DNA from: Planctomycetota bacterium
Lineage (GTDB): Bacteria; Planctomycetota; Planctomycetia; Pirellulales; Pirellulaceae
NCBI GenBank assembly: GCA_014381825.1
Contig: JACNKX010000075.1
Coordinates: 62,001-126,000 of the forward strand
Direction of reading: 5' to 3'
Length of the DNA: 64,000 bases
This document shows, piece by piece, positions 17,866 through 26,524 of this stretch. The notes under the pieces were generated by a model. That model was given only the letters and a program-made list of their open reading frames with translations. It made no database searches and had not been told where the DNA came from. Position 1 is the first letter of the stretch. Each line of letters opens with the position of its first letter. The translations under genes were made by a program, and so were the position numbers.

Positions 17866-17921
17866 TGTAGGTTTGTTTGGTGATTCATTGAGTACTCTTT
17901 TCATTTGCTTGGAGGCGTAGT

Positions 17922-18149
17922 GTGATTCGATTTTCTTTTGCGGCAATCGCGTGTGTAGCATTGGTGGTAACTTCTGTCGGTTGTGGCGGTTCTCAGACCA
18001 GCACCGAGGACCCCGGCCTTGAGCCAACGACGACGGAAGAAATGGAGAAACGCATGAAGGAAATGCAGGGCGGCGCAGAGTACGATAAGATGAAGCAGAT
18101 GTCGGGACCGACCGCCCCCGGACAGACAGCACCGCCAGCTGGCAATTGA
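17922..18149 (+). CDS. Small lipoprotein
   Basis: A 75-residue product starting at GTG 17922 behind GGAGG at 17910-17914. Residues 1-20 are a lipoprotein signal with lipobox TSVGC. The mature part is short, acidic and Met/Lys-rich (EEMEKRMKEMQGGAEYDKMK), then Pro/Ala-rich. Similar tiny lipoproteins follow DUF1559 genes in planctomycetes; the pairing here suggests a shared surface role, which is an inference. Confidence 0.75.
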   Translation: MIRFSFAAIACVALVVTSVGCGGSQTSTEDPGLEPTTTEEMEKRMKEMQGGAEYDKMKQMSGPTAPGQTAPPAGN

Positions 18150-18213
18150 CGTTCGCTCCGCTGTGGGCGTCTTGAAGACGAGGCGATTGCGCATTCGAAG
18201 AAAACGACCGCAT

Positions 18214-19572
18214 ATGTTGCGTCTAACGGGTACGACTCGTGCGCGGGTTGCACGTATTCTGTTGCTTTCGACCTTTCTGGCGTCGCTTACGCTAGGCTCG
18301 GTTGTGACTTTGCGTCAGGTGCGCTTTTGGCGGTTGGTCAGCGATACTCGCGTGGCCTTAGAAACGGGAGAGTATCGGGCAGCGATCCAGTCAGTCGAGA
18401 AAACACTGCAGGGATACCCCGAGAACGCGGAAGTCCGCTACGTTGCAGCTGTCGTATATCGTCGAGCCGGGATGCTCAACGACGCAGACCGCTCGTTGCG
18501 CGAGGCGTCGCGGCTTGGCTGTGCTGATCCGCGCATCGAGTTGCAGCGTTGTCTGACGGTTGCCCAATCAGGGCGCGTTGACGAAGCCGAGCCTCGGCTA
18601 CGTGAAATTATCCGTGGTGGTGCCGTAGATGACGATGCACACCAAATCTACGAGGCGCTTGTTAAGGGATATATGGTTTCCTATCGACTGAAGGACGCCT
18701 GGGATTGTCTCGAGTTCTGGACGGCTTGGCGTCCTGCGACGACGAATGCAATCTTATGGCGAGCGGAGATTTACCAGCGAATTGGCGATTCCAAAACTGC
18801 CGTCCGGGAGTATGAAGAAATCCTTGCCGCCAACCCGAATCACTTCGAATCCAGGTTGAAGTTGGCGGAATTGCGATTCGAGCTACGTGACGTCGTGGCG
18901 GCCCGTCGAGATTTCGAACACTGCCTCACGGTGGCGCGCGATGCCCCCGCCATCTTGGTTGGTCTCGCAAAGTGTAATCAGCTAATGGGTGACACGAAGC
19001 AGGCCGCGAGCTTTGCCGAAGAAGTTCTTGCGGGCGATGGAACGACTCGCCAACAGGCGGACGCTTGGGTAGTGCTGGGGCAACTGAGGTCGACCGCCGG
19101 TCAACCTGAAAAGGCGACCGACGCCTTCCGGCACGCCGTCGAGTTAGTTCCGAACATAACCGAGGCACATCACGGCTTAACCCAAACGTATTCCGCGATG
19201 GGAAACAAGGAACTTGCCGAGCAACATTGGAAAACGGCTCTTCAAGTGTCCCAGCAGAATATTCGGATTTCGGAAATCGCCTCGGCACTCGCCAAGAATC
19301 CTGCTGAGATTGAACTACGGTGCGAATTGGCTCGAATCCTCCTCCAACAGGGACGTCGGGAAGAAGCCGAGAGATGGCTTTGGACAGTGTTTTCGCTGGC
19401 TCCAGAGCATGCCGCAGCTCAGCAACTCCTTGCTGCGATTGCTCAGAGCGATTTAGCCGAGACTCCAGCGGCTGTTACCAACGTTGAAGTTCCAGAGCCG
19501 TCTACTGGCCAGGACGACCAAGTCGTTCCAACTCCAACGCCAGGTTCAGAGCTTCCGGAATCTTCAAAATGA
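18214..19572 (+). CDS. TPR-repeat membrane-anchored protein
   Basis: A tetratricopeptide protein of about 452 residues. ATG 18214 is used; a GTG 17 codons upstream (18163) is possible because the frame is open. After an N-terminal anchor (ARILLLSTFLASLTLGSVVT), TPR-like helices repeat across residues 40-420, for example ALETGEYRAAIQSVEKTLQG and AWVVLGQLRSTAGQPEKATD. The C-terminus is Pro/Thr/Ser-rich. Its stop overlaps the start of the CRTAC1-like gene (ATGA), so the two products are co-made and probably cooperate outside the cytoplasmic membrane. Confidence 0.85.
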   Translation: MLRLTGTTRARVARILLLSTFLASLTLGSVVTLRQVRFWRLVSDTRVALETGEYRAAIQSVEKTLQGYPENAEVRYVAAVVYRRAGMLNDADRSLREASRLGCADPRIELQRCLTVAQSGRVDEAEPRLREIIRGGAVDDDAHQIYEALVKGYMVSYRLKDAWDCLEFWTAWRPATTNAILWRAEIYQRIGDSKTAVREYEEILAANPNHFESRLKLAELRFELRDVVAARRDFEHCLTVARDAPAILVGLAKCNQLMGDTKQAASFAEEVLAGDGTTRQQADAWVVLGQLRSTAGQPEKATDAFRHAVELVPNITEAHHGLTQTYSAMGNKELAEQHWKTALQVSQQNIRISEIASALAKNPAEIELRCELARILLQQGRREEAERWLWTVFSLAPEHAAAQQLLAAIAQSDLAETPAAVTNVEVPEPSTGQDDQVVPTPTPGSELPESSK

Positions 19573-21305
19573 ATTCTCCCCGCTCGCTGGTCCGCAGTTC
19601 CCCGCCTTTTATGATCGTCGGCATCGTACTGTCTCTTTGTGGCTGTGGTCGCAGCCCAGACATCAACGAGCCGCCTGTGGATGTCACCTCCGGACCAATT
19701 ACTGAATTGCCGACCTCACAGCTGAAATTCGAGGACGTGGCCGCCGACTCCGGGGTTCGTTTTACCTTCCGAAATGGTGGCGAATCCGGCCAATGCACGA
19801 TTCTGGAGTCGCTGGGTGGCGGCGTCGGGGCTCTGGATTTCGACGGGGATGGTTTGGTAGATCTCTGTTTTGCGGGCGGCGGGAAAATTCATAAGGAACA
19901 ACGGCTGAGCGGGCTCCCAATGGGGTTATTTCGGAATCTCGGAGAGCTGAGCTTTCAACAGGTCACGGACCAGGCAATGACGGTTCGAGACGAACTGTAT
20001 ACACATGGCGTTGCCGTCGCGGATTACAACCAGGATGGTTTCTGTGATTTTCTGGTCAGCGGATATGGGGCAATGGAGTGTTGGGAGAATCAGGGGGATG
20101 GTACTTTCCGGGAAGTGGGAGAAGCGGCTGACTTAGTCGATTCGAGTTGGAGCACAAGTCCTAGTTGGGCGGACCTCAATGGGGACGGCAACCTCGACCT
20201 GTTTGTCCCGCATTACGTCAACTGGTCGTTCCAAAACCACCCCTTCTGCGAAGGACCGAAATCGGACCAGCGGGACATCTGTCCTCCTAAGTCTTTCGAA
20301 GGTAATGCGGACGCGATCTATTTCAACAACGCGGACGGGACTTTTTCGAAGGGGGACGAAAGCACCGGTTTGCAGCCCGATGGGAAGGGGCTGGGATCGT
20401 TGGCGGCGGACTTCGATAACGATGGGGATGTCGATATCTACGTCGCGAACGATACCACGGATAATTTCCTATATATCAACGATGGCTCCGGTAAGTTTGA
20501 AGAGCTTGGAATTCTCAGCGGCGTTGCCGTCGGAGCGCGCGGAACGCCGGACGGTAGCATGGGAGTGGACATTTGCGATTTCAATTCTGACGGACGGCCC
20601 GACATCTGGGTGGCGAACTACGAACGCGAAGCGTTCGGCCTGTACCGGAACGAAGGAAATGCAGTGTTTCTACATGTCAGCCAGAGCATGGGGATCACGG
20701 CGCTCGAACATTTGTTTGTCGGGTTCGGCACAGCCGTCGCTGATTTTGATCAGGATGGGGACGAAGACATCGTCGTCGCGAACGGCCATGTAATTCTCTT
20801 TCCCTACCTAGCCCCGCGCCGCCAACTGCCCTTACTGCTCGACAACCTGGGGCGGCGATTTGAGCAAGTTCGAGTCGCGCGAGGCTATTGCGCCGCACCT
20901 CACGAAGGCCGAGGGCTGGCCGCTGCGGATTTGGATAACGACGGCGACTTGGATCTGGCGATTTCGCATCTCAACGAACCAGTCGCGTTGTTGCGAAATG
21001 ATGCTCCCCAGGGCCAATGGCTGGCCGTAAAACTCGTTGGCACATCGTCCAATCGCGATGCCATCGGGGCGAGGCTCGTCCTGCAGACTTCCGAAGGTGT
21101 CTTGCATCGGTACGTCAAAGGAGGCGGAAGCTACTTGTCGAGTGGTGATCGACGAGTCTATTGGGGAATTGGCAGCGGAGTTATTATTGAGCAGCTGACA
21201 GTCCATTGGCCCAGTGGACAAGAGCAGATTCTTACGAACGTTGCGCCTAATCATCAGTTGACGTTGGTTGAGTCAGGACCGTCGAAGTCCGCGGAGACTC
21301 GTTAG
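19569..21305 (+). CDS. CRTAC1-like lipoprotein with FG-GAP/VCBS repeats and ASPIC/UnbV domain
   Basis: A 578-residue exported protein. The N-terminus ends in a lipobox-like LSLCGCGRS near residue 26. The body has repeated calcium-binding beta-propeller loops of the type DFDGDGLVDL, DLNGDGNLDLF, DFDNDGDVDIYV and DFNSDGRPDIWV. The C-terminal ASPIC/UnbV domain is visible in AIGARLVLQTSEGVLHRYVK and VHWPSGQEQILTNVAPNHQL. This CRTAC1 architecture is common in planctomycetes, almost always next to TPR proteins, as here on both sides. Function is not established; surface adhesion or protein interaction is usually assumed. Confidence 0.9.
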   Translation: MNSPRSLVRSSPPFMIVGIVLSLCGCGRSPDINEPPVDVTSGPITELPTSQLKFEDVAADSGVRFTFRNGGESGQCTILESLGGGVGALDFDGDGLVDLCFAGGGKIHKEQRLSGLPMGLFRNLGELSFQQVTDQAMTVRDELYTHGVAVADYNQDGFCDFLVSGYGAMECWENQGDGTFREVGEAADLVDSSWSTSPSWADLNGDGNLDLFVPHYVNWSFQNHPFCEGPKSDQRDICPPKSFEGNADAIYFNNADGTFSKGDESTGLQPDGKGLGSLAADFDNDGDVDIYVANDTTDNFLYINDGSGKFEELGILSGVAVGARGTPDGSMGVDICDFNSDGRPDIWVANYEREAFGLYRNEGNAVFLHVSQSMGITALEHLFVGFGTAVADFDQDGDEDIVVANGHVILFPYLAPRRQLPLLLDNLGRRFEQVRVARGYCAAPHEGRGLAAADLDNDGDLDLAISHLNEPVALLRNDAPQGQWLAVKLVGTSSNRDAIGARLVLQTSEGVLHRYVKGGGSYLSSGDRRVYWGIGSGVIIEQLTVHWPSGQEQILTNVAPNHQLTLVESGPSKSAETR

Positions 21306-21319
21306 GCGGACATCAAGCA

Positions 21320-22576
21320 ATGAAACGTAACAAGTTGCCGCTCACGACCTCTCGCAGAAGACGCCGTCTTGTACTTGGGGCGGCGGCGGTCGTTCTCGGG
21401 CTAGGTTGTTTGGTCTTAGGAAGATGGCCCGCGTGGGAGTCGCAGCGGGCCGAGCGGGAATTCGGATCCGCCGAAGCTGCGATCGCCCGGGGAGACCTTA
21501 AACAGGCACTCCGCATTGTTGAGGATCTGGCATCGTATCACGACTTTGCGCCGCATCGGCATTATCTGCGTGGTCTTTGCTATCTACGAGAGCAACGGTT
21601 ATCGGACGCACTAGACGAGTTGCAGTACTCCCGTTTCCACCCTCAGCTTGAGGCAAAGTCGTTCGTCGCTTCCGGCCATGCTTTGTACGAGATGGGAAAG
21701 GCCGATCAAGCCGTGCAAATGTGGACAAAGACCTTGGCAATCGACCCCGATGTCATCGATGCCCATCGCTGGCTCGCGGTGTATTACTACGATGTGGGAG
21801 CGACGGCAGATGCTCGACAATATCTCCGACGTGTCGCCGAGCTTGATCCGGCCGATGGTCGTCCAGATCGCTTGATGGGGCTAATGAGCTTCGATGCTCA
21901 GAACTTTGATGAAGCCATCGAGTATTACCGGGAGTCCTTGAGACGAGACCCACAACCATCGGATCGGGAGAGCGTGCTCGCGGAACTGGCGGAGTCTGAG
22001 ACAAAATTGCACCACTACGATGAAGCATTGGAGGTGCTTAAGCAATGCCAGCCTTCCGTGATTCAGAAGGTGCTGACTGCAGAGTGTTACTTCAACCAGG
22101 GAGACGTCCAGCTGGCGATCCGTTTTGTTGATGAGGCACTACGTGACGCCCCCAATGACATTGATGTACTCGAGCTGAAAGGCCGATGTCTACTCCACGA
22201 AGGCCAAGTAGAGACAGCCACCAAGGTGTTCGAGAAAGCGGTCGGAGTAAAACCGAAGGATTACATTGTTCGCCTGCAATTGGCGCAGACATACCATCGC
22301 CTCGGCCGCACTGAGGAAGCAAAACAGCATAGCGAAATCGGACGAGGGTTTCGTGAAATGTGGAATCGGTTTGCCGATCTGCACGAACAAGCCGTGCGGA
22401 AACCGTCCGATGCGGCAATTCGGTTCGAGATGGGAAAACTCGCCATGGAACTGGACCGTCCGGACCTAGCTAAGGAATGGTTTCGCGCGACGATGTATCT
22501 GGATTCGGGCCATGCGCAGGCCGCAGCGTTGTTCAACCAGTTGAGTTCACGGGGCGCAGCTTCGCCAGCGAACTGA
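21320..22576 (+). CDS. TPR-repeat protein with N-terminal anchor
   Basis: A 418-residue TPR protein with a basic N-terminus and one membrane segment (RLVLGAAAVVLGLGCLVLGR, residues 15-34). TPR-like units are clear from about residue 45, for example SFVASGHALYEMGKADQAVQ and IDAHRWLAVYYYDVGATADA, continuing to LAKEWFRATMYLDSGHAQAA at the end. It follows the CRTAC1-like gene by 14 bp in the same direction, forming a TPR-CRTAC1-TPR set. A convergent gene on the other strand ends 34 bp after it. Confidence 0.85.
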   Translation: MKRNKLPLTTSRRRRRLVLGAAAVVLGLGCLVLGRWPAWESQRAEREFGSAEAAIARGDLKQALRIVEDLASYHDFAPHRHYLRGLCYLREQRLSDALDELQYSRFHPQLEAKSFVASGHALYEMGKADQAVQMWTKTLAIDPDVIDAHRWLAVYYYDVGATADARQYLRRVAELDPADGRPDRLMGLMSFDAQNFDEAIEYYRESLRRDPQPSDRESVLAELAESETKLHHYDEALEVLKQCQPSVIQKVLTAECYFNQGDVQLAIRFVDEALRDAPNDIDVLELKGRCLLHEGQVETATKVFEKAVGVKPKDYIVRLQLAQTYHRLGRTEEAKQHSEIGRGFREMWNRFADLHEQAVRKPSDAAIRFEMGKLAMELDRPDLAKEWFRATMYLDSGHAQAAALFNQLSSRGAASPAN

Positions 22577-22610
22577 TCGCGTGGTGCTTAAGGCATGGCG
22601 GCGTGGTCTA

Positions 22611-24182
22611 TTATTGGCCGCTGTCCCTCGGCGTGTTCCGCCAGAGCGTTAGTGACGGCTCCGGCTCTGATTCACTATCTTTATCCCTCGTTACGAAGTT
22701 GCCTACTGCCAGGTCGATGTCGCCATCTCCATCGAAATCGCCGACCTCCAGAGCTGCGTGGCGGCATGAGTCTACTTCGAGTACGTGCCTAATGAACTCA
22801 CTGGGCGATTTCTGTTCGAGCCAAATCAGTGAATCGAGTTGTAACCCGGCGTTGCGGTCGAGTGCTGCTTGAGGAATGAGCGAGCATGCCACAACGTCCA
22901 AGTCTCCGTCACAGTCCAGGTCTGCCTCCAGGGCTCGATGCACGCCTGGCATCTTTGCGAGTTCATGATGTTGCCAGGCCTCGGCTCCTTGGTTCTCCAG
23001 CCAGTGAATGGCATGGGAAGTCCGCAAGAAGAAATCGTCAAACATATCCCCGTTGGTGTAAAGAACATCGATATCTCCGTCTCCATCCAAGTCGGTCAAT
23101 CGGATGCCGGACGATCCAAAGGTCGGCGTATTAGGCCGGAAAATGTGATCGCTCCGAAACAGCCCTGGGCCCTCGTTGAAAAAGACTTCCACCGACTCGT
23201 GCTCCTGGCTCACCAACGACACGAAATCCATTTTTCCGTCACGGTTGAGGTCGACCGGCGGAACATGAATCGCGCCATGGCGTGAATCCACGACATGTGT
23301 TTCGAAGTTGGGCACGTCGTGGCTGCTCGCCATGTTTTCCAGGTAGAGGATTCTGCCGGTTTGTCGCCACCCAAATTCCGCCACAATTAAGTCTTCATCG
23401 CCGTCCAGATCGAAATCTGACGCTTGAACGTCCGCTACTCGGGCCAGCGAGTCCGCCAAGACAACCTCGCGATAGTTACCAGTCTCGCCGCCCACCGGCT
23501 GCAGCCAGACAACGCGTCCTCGGTCGTGATCCGCGGGTCGGAACTCTCCCAGATCTGCAACAACGAACTCGCGACGGCCATCGCCGGTCAAATTGCATGA
23601 TTCGATATGAGCGGGGCTGTCGAGTTTCGTAATAACACGTGAATCGAGCTCGTCCGACCGTACGTTGACTGCCCAAACGTCGCCTGTGCGCATATCCGTG
23701 GCGAGCAGCATGTACCCCTCGTCGCTGAACTGTGTCCAATTCAGATGGGAGATAGCCGGGCTGCTTTCCGAAAAAACACCTTCCGTTTTTTTGAACTGCA
23801 TACCACCGGTTTCGACTCCATTTGACGATTGAGGAACTCGGAGAGAATCCGGCGCATGCATCTGAAAGTACTGCAGCACGTCAGAAAACAAAGGGACTCG
23901 AAGGTCATCGCGAGGTGATTGAAAATACAGATCGAAGCCTTGTTGAACTTCTTCGGGCCAAGCCTCTCGCGGAAACTCGTCAGCCGCAGGCACTGGGTGG
24001 CAAGCGCCGCAAAACTGCGTTACCTGCTCATCGATCGCGGTCGCATTGTTGGCATTGTGGATCGTTGTGGCCTTCGTTGGCCCAACTGTTGGCGATGGCT
24101 CTGCGGAACAACCAGAATAAACCAGTAAGAATAGAATTATCGACCATATTTTTGGCAGGCGGACTTTCAACAGCACCCTCAT
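22611..24182 (-). CDS. VCBS/FG-GAP lipoprotein with N-terminal haem-binding motif
   Basis: A 523-residue protein with lipoprotein signal (IILFLLVYSGC, Cys25). A single c-type haem motif CGACH occurs at residues 58-62 within a small cytochrome-like region. From about residue 150 a series of beta-propeller repeats follows, with calcium loops such as DFDLDGDEDLIVAEF, DLNRDGKMDFVSL, DLDGDGDIDVLYTNG and DFDGDGDIDLAVGNF. It is convergent with the TPR-CRTAC1-TPR run and belongs to the same class of exported propeller proteins. The haem motif suggests an electron-transfer or sensing role, which is inferred only. Confidence 0.87.
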   Translation of the reverse strand: MRVLLKVRLPKIWSIILFLLVYSGCSAEPSPTVGPTKATTIHNANNATAIDEQVTQFCGACHPVPAADEFPREAWPEEVQQGFDLYFQSPRDDLRVPLFSDVLQYFQMHAPDSLRVPQSSNGVETGGMQFKKTEGVFSESSPAISHLNWTQFSDEGYMLLATDMRTGDVWAVNVRSDELDSRVITKLDSPAHIESCNLTGDGRREFVVADLGEFRPADHDRGRVVWLQPVGGETGNYREVVLADSLARVADVQASDFDLDGDEDLIVAEFGWRQTGRILYLENMASSHDVPNFETHVVDSRHGAIHVPPVDLNRDGKMDFVSLVSQEHESVEVFFNEGPGLFRSDHIFRPNTPTFGSSGIRLTDLDGDGDIDVLYTNGDMFDDFFLRTSHAIHWLENQGAEAWQHHELAKMPGVHRALEADLDCDGDLDVVACSLIPQAALDRNAGLQLDSLIWLEQKSPSEFIRHVLEVDSCRHAALEVGDFDGDGDIDLAVGNFVTRDKDSESEPEPSLTLWRNTPRDSGQ

Positions 24183-24259
24183 AGCCTGATAGGCGATCAG
24201 CCGGTTAGCATTACGATTTCCTTAATGTACTTGCTTTCGCTTCGCCAAGCCAGCGATAG

Positions 24260-24267
24260 TGATTTCG
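24260..24267 (+). repeat. Target-site duplication, left copy
   Basis: TGATTTCG, repeated at 29114-29121 immediately outside the right terminal inverted repeat. Eight-base duplications fit IS1-family transposition (8-10 bp). Confidence 0.85.
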
Positions 24268-24294
24268 GGTAGTGTCTTAATAGTGTGGGGCAAA
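24268..24294 (+). repeat. Left terminal inverted repeat of the transposon
   Basis: 27 bp, identical to the reverse complement of 29087-29113. The first base inside it (24295) no longer matches. The terminal GGT resembles IS1-family ends. Confidence 0.9.
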
Positions 24295-24295
24295 T

Positions 24296-24625
24296 CTATG
24301 GGCGGCACTGATCGTCAATGATCACGACTCTGACGACTCCTGTCCCTTGGCACCGTGGGCAGCGTCCACGCACTGACGAGACACTCGAACCGGCGCAGAG
24401 GTCGCATTGGACCATCTTGTATCGTTGCCGATGCGCATTGACGCGTGCCGTTTCTTCAGCAGTTGGCATATGGAGTGCAGTGCATTTGTCTTCCAGCTCA
24501 CTGACCTCTGGCTCCTTCCATGACACGCCTCCAAGTGGAGTGGAGACGCCAGTAATCCGGAGGTTCCCAATGCGCTTGAATCTGTGCCAGATTAGTTTCC
24601 ATAGTCCCATACTTCTACCCGCCAT
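24296..24625 (-). CDS. Small Cys-rich protein of the transposon (zinc-ribbon-like C-terminus)
   Basis: A 109-residue product whose stop lies against the left terminal repeat; an in-frame ATG at 24610 is an alternative start. The middle has ITGVSTPLGGVSWKEPEVSE, reminiscent of the N-terminal segment of DUF6650-type proteins (recalled, not searched). The C-terminal part carries paired cysteines, CDLCAG and CPRCQGTG, spaced like a DnaJ-type zinc ribbon. No function can be assigned. It is divergent from the small zinc-ribbon gene at 24820. Confidence 0.6.
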   Translation of the reverse strand: MAGRSMGLWKLIWHRFKRIGNLRITGVSTPLGGVSWKEPEVSELEDKCTALHMPTAEETARVNAHRQRYKMVQCDLCAGSSVSSVRGRCPRCQGTGVVRVVIIDDQCRP

Positions 24626-24770
24626 GAGTTCTCGAATGCTGTCTGGGCATCCCGTAATTGTATGCGACTCTAGCGGCTGGGTAGAGTTTTTCTGTTAGCA
24701 CGTTTCGGCAAATTACGGGTACGTGAAAAGCCGATATTGTGTTACACTCGACATTCTTTTCGACGATTTC

Positions 24771-24799
24771 TTGACCTGAATTCTTGTCCACTATAGAAT
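24771..24799 (+). promoter_or_regulatory. Sigma-70-type promoter for the 24820 gene
   Basis: TTGACC at 24771-24776 and TAGAAT at 24794-24799 are separated by exactly 17 nt. A GGGAGGTGAG ribosome-binding site and ATG 24820 follow closely. The clean arrangement argues the small gene is expressed. Confidence 0.6.
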
Positions 24800-24819
24800 G
24801 CGGGCACGGGAGGTGAGAC

Positions 24820-25041
24820 ATGCAAATACTAGAACGAATTAGGCGATGCAAACATTGCGATCGTGACGTGACCAATCAGATTGGCGCGTTAGCGTATGCC
24901 GAGAATCCGTATTGCCAAGAATGCTTGCCAGATCGCATAAGAATCGCAGCCGAGAAAAGTGGGCCGAAAGAAATTCGCTACGTCGGCGGCTACATGTTCG
25001 CTAGCCCAGTGTCTCGAAAACTTGCTTTAGATGCTTCATAG
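24820..25041 (+). CDS. Small zinc-ribbon-like protein of the transposon
   Basis: A 73-residue product with two CxxC pairs, CKHC at residues 10-13 and CQEC at 32-35, as in a zinc ribbon. The strong ribosome-binding site (GGGAGGTGAG) and promoter support it as a real gene despite its size. Its last 41 bp overlap the 3' end of the convergent kinase gene, so transcripts would be antisense to each other there. I do not recognise a family. DNA binding or protein interaction is possible. Confidence 0.65.
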   Translation: MQILERIRRCKHCDRDVTNQIGALAYAENPYCQECLPDRIRIAAEKSGPKEIRYVGGYMFASPVSRKLALDAS

Positions 25042-26056
25042 CACGACCATGACTCAAGCCATCTTGCCAGAGACCACCAGCTTTCCTTGCGCGCTTCTGT
25101 TTGCCGATTGAGAAGACACGAACGTCATAGCCGCTGCTTGTTCTGCTTAATTCTACAAGCGTCTTACTGCGGCCAGAAGGCGAGCTTTCCCACCGGATGC
25201 GTCCGCTTGGTTCGATGTCGATATCCCAATAATGCACCATCCGTACTTTGGTTAGATCATCGGATAACTCAGATACGGACTGATGCCGGTCTTGCTCTGC
25301 GACTGACAATGCCTTGCGAATAATGGTGCGAAAATACTTTGGGACGTGCGGCATAAACTGGCTTCTGTCAGGAAACTTGCCGTCGACCGTTTTTACCATC
25401 ATGTCGTGGTCTGTGTATGGTGTTTGTCGTTTGAAGAACGGGTCGCCGTTAACTGCTCGATACAGCAAGAGTCCCATGTGATAAATGTCTGTTGCGCGAG
25501 TACCAATTGCATTTGAACTGTAGACTTCTGGCGGTGGAGCATCGGGATATAGTGGCGGCATGTCAACGGTTCCACTTGCCGCGACGGCCCTTGCTTGACC
25601 GAAGTCAGCCACCATTGGCTTGCCCGTGTTGGAAAAAAGAATGTTACTCGGCTTGATGTCGAAGTGAACGACATCTGCCTGGTGAATCTTACTGACACCG
25701 TTAAGTACGCCCTGGGCGACTTGGATCACAGTAGCCACTGGAAGAGGTCCGCTGGCGATCATGTCCTGGAGCGACCCATTTTTGTAGTAGGGCATGGCAA
25801 TTCCGACATGCGTGCGAATATTGCAAGCGTAGTGAATCGGCACCACGTTCGCAGGATCGTGCGATCTTGCCATCGCCTTGGCTTCAGAAAAATAGTCTCT
25901 CAGGTTCTGTTGCCGAAGCAGGTTCTTGCTGATCTCCTTAACCACAATCTCGCGATCCATGAATTTGTCTTGCGCGAGGAACACTTGTGAGTTCATCCCC
26001 TGCCCATGACCAATTTGGCGAAGCTTCTTGTACCGAACCTCAGCGGTTACCTCCAT
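25001..26056 (-). CDS. Hanks-type Ser/Thr protein kinase, non-RD type, with C-terminal extension
   Basis: A 351-residue soluble kinase without membrane segments. Visible elements are the glycine loop GHGQGMNSQV (16-25), catalytic Lys40 in IVVKEI, Glu58 of helix C, the catalytic loop VVHFDIKPSNILF with Asp133 and Asn138, and ADFGQA with Asp151. Phe replaces the Arg of HRD, so activation-loop phosphorylation may not be needed. About 80 residues after the kinase fold form a beta-rich tail (IDIEPSGRIRW, GYDVRVFSIG). It is the last gene of a three-gene operon; GGGGGA precedes its ATG and the previous stop is adjacent. Lack of the PASTA or membrane parts of housekeeping kinases, and residence on a transposon, suggest a defence or stress role (inference). 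Confidence 0.88.
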   Translation of the reverse strand: MEVTAEVRYKKLRQIGHGQGMNSQVFLAQDKFMDREIVVKEISKNLLRQQNLRDYFSEAKAMARSHDPANVVPIHYACNIRTHVGIAMPYYKNGSLQDMIASGPLPVATVIQVAQGVLNGVSKIHQADVVHFDIKPSNILFSNTGKPMVADFGQARAVAASGTVDMPPLYPDAPPPEVYSSNAIGTRATDIYHMGLLLYRAVNGDPFFKRQTPYTDHDMMVKTVDGKFPDRSQFMPHVPKYFRTIIRKALSVAEQDRHQSVSELSDDLTKVRMVHYWDIDIEPSGRIRWESSPSGRSKTLVELSRTSSGYDVRVFSIGKQKRARKAGGLWQDGLSHGRAMKHLKQVFETLG

Positions 26057-26524
26057 CTATTCCCCCAGAGCAGCGGTAGCTACCATGATCGATTCACGCA
26101 CCTTCGCATCTTTTCGTGGCCACTTAAGCCCTCTGAGGTCGTCGCTTGTTAGGTAATCCTTTACCGCTTGCGTGCCAATATATCTCCCAATAGTCTTGAT
26201 CGCCCCCGCAACATTCAGAGGAATGTTTGCCGCTGCGAAGGATTCCATTAGCACGCCTTCCATACGCAGTCTAAAATCGTCACCCTTGGTCCCTGAACTC
26301 CGCCGATTCGATTCGGGAAAACGGATTGCACCGACATCAACTGACGTGCGCTCAATGGTATCGACGACCCTTTGGCGAATGAAAGCCAGTTGGTCAGAGA
26401 CACTTTCGTAAGCCGTGGGAAGGACAATCTTGCCATTCTCTACGAGTATGGGCTTCTTCCTCGTTCCCTCGACAACGGCCCAAAACACGCCTGACGGTTC
26501 TGCTCGGAATCCTATCGCTCTCAT
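26057..26524 (-). CDS. RNase H/RuvC-fold-like protein, middle gene of the kinase operon
   Basis: A 155-residue protein of no family I can name with certainty. The order of elements resembles small RuvC-like proteins such as DUF3010: a first strand MRAIGFRAEPSGVFWAVVEG, a strand VDVGAIRFPESNRRS with an acidic residue, a helix LRMEGVLMESFAAANIPLNV, and a C-terminal helix KDAKVRESIMVATAAL with a late Asp. The first-strand Asp/Glu expected of active RuvC nucleases is not in its usual place, so activity is uncertain. It starts inside the stop of the upstream gene (ATGA, 26521-26524) and abuts the kinase, so the three are translated as a unit. Confidence 0.6.
   Translation of the reverse strand: MRAIGFRAEPSGVFWAVVEGTRKKPILVENGKIVLPTAYESVSDQLAFIRQRVVDTIERTSVDVGAIRFPESNRRSSGTKGDDFRLRMEGVLMESFAAANIPLNVAGAIKTIGRYIGTQAVKDYLTSDDLRGLKWPRKDAKVRESIMVATAALGE

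Noticed and set aside
24667-24690. Possible terminator ACTCTA...TAGAGTTTTTCT
   Set aside because: Only a 6-bp stem with no gene ending before it on the plus strand; too weak to call.
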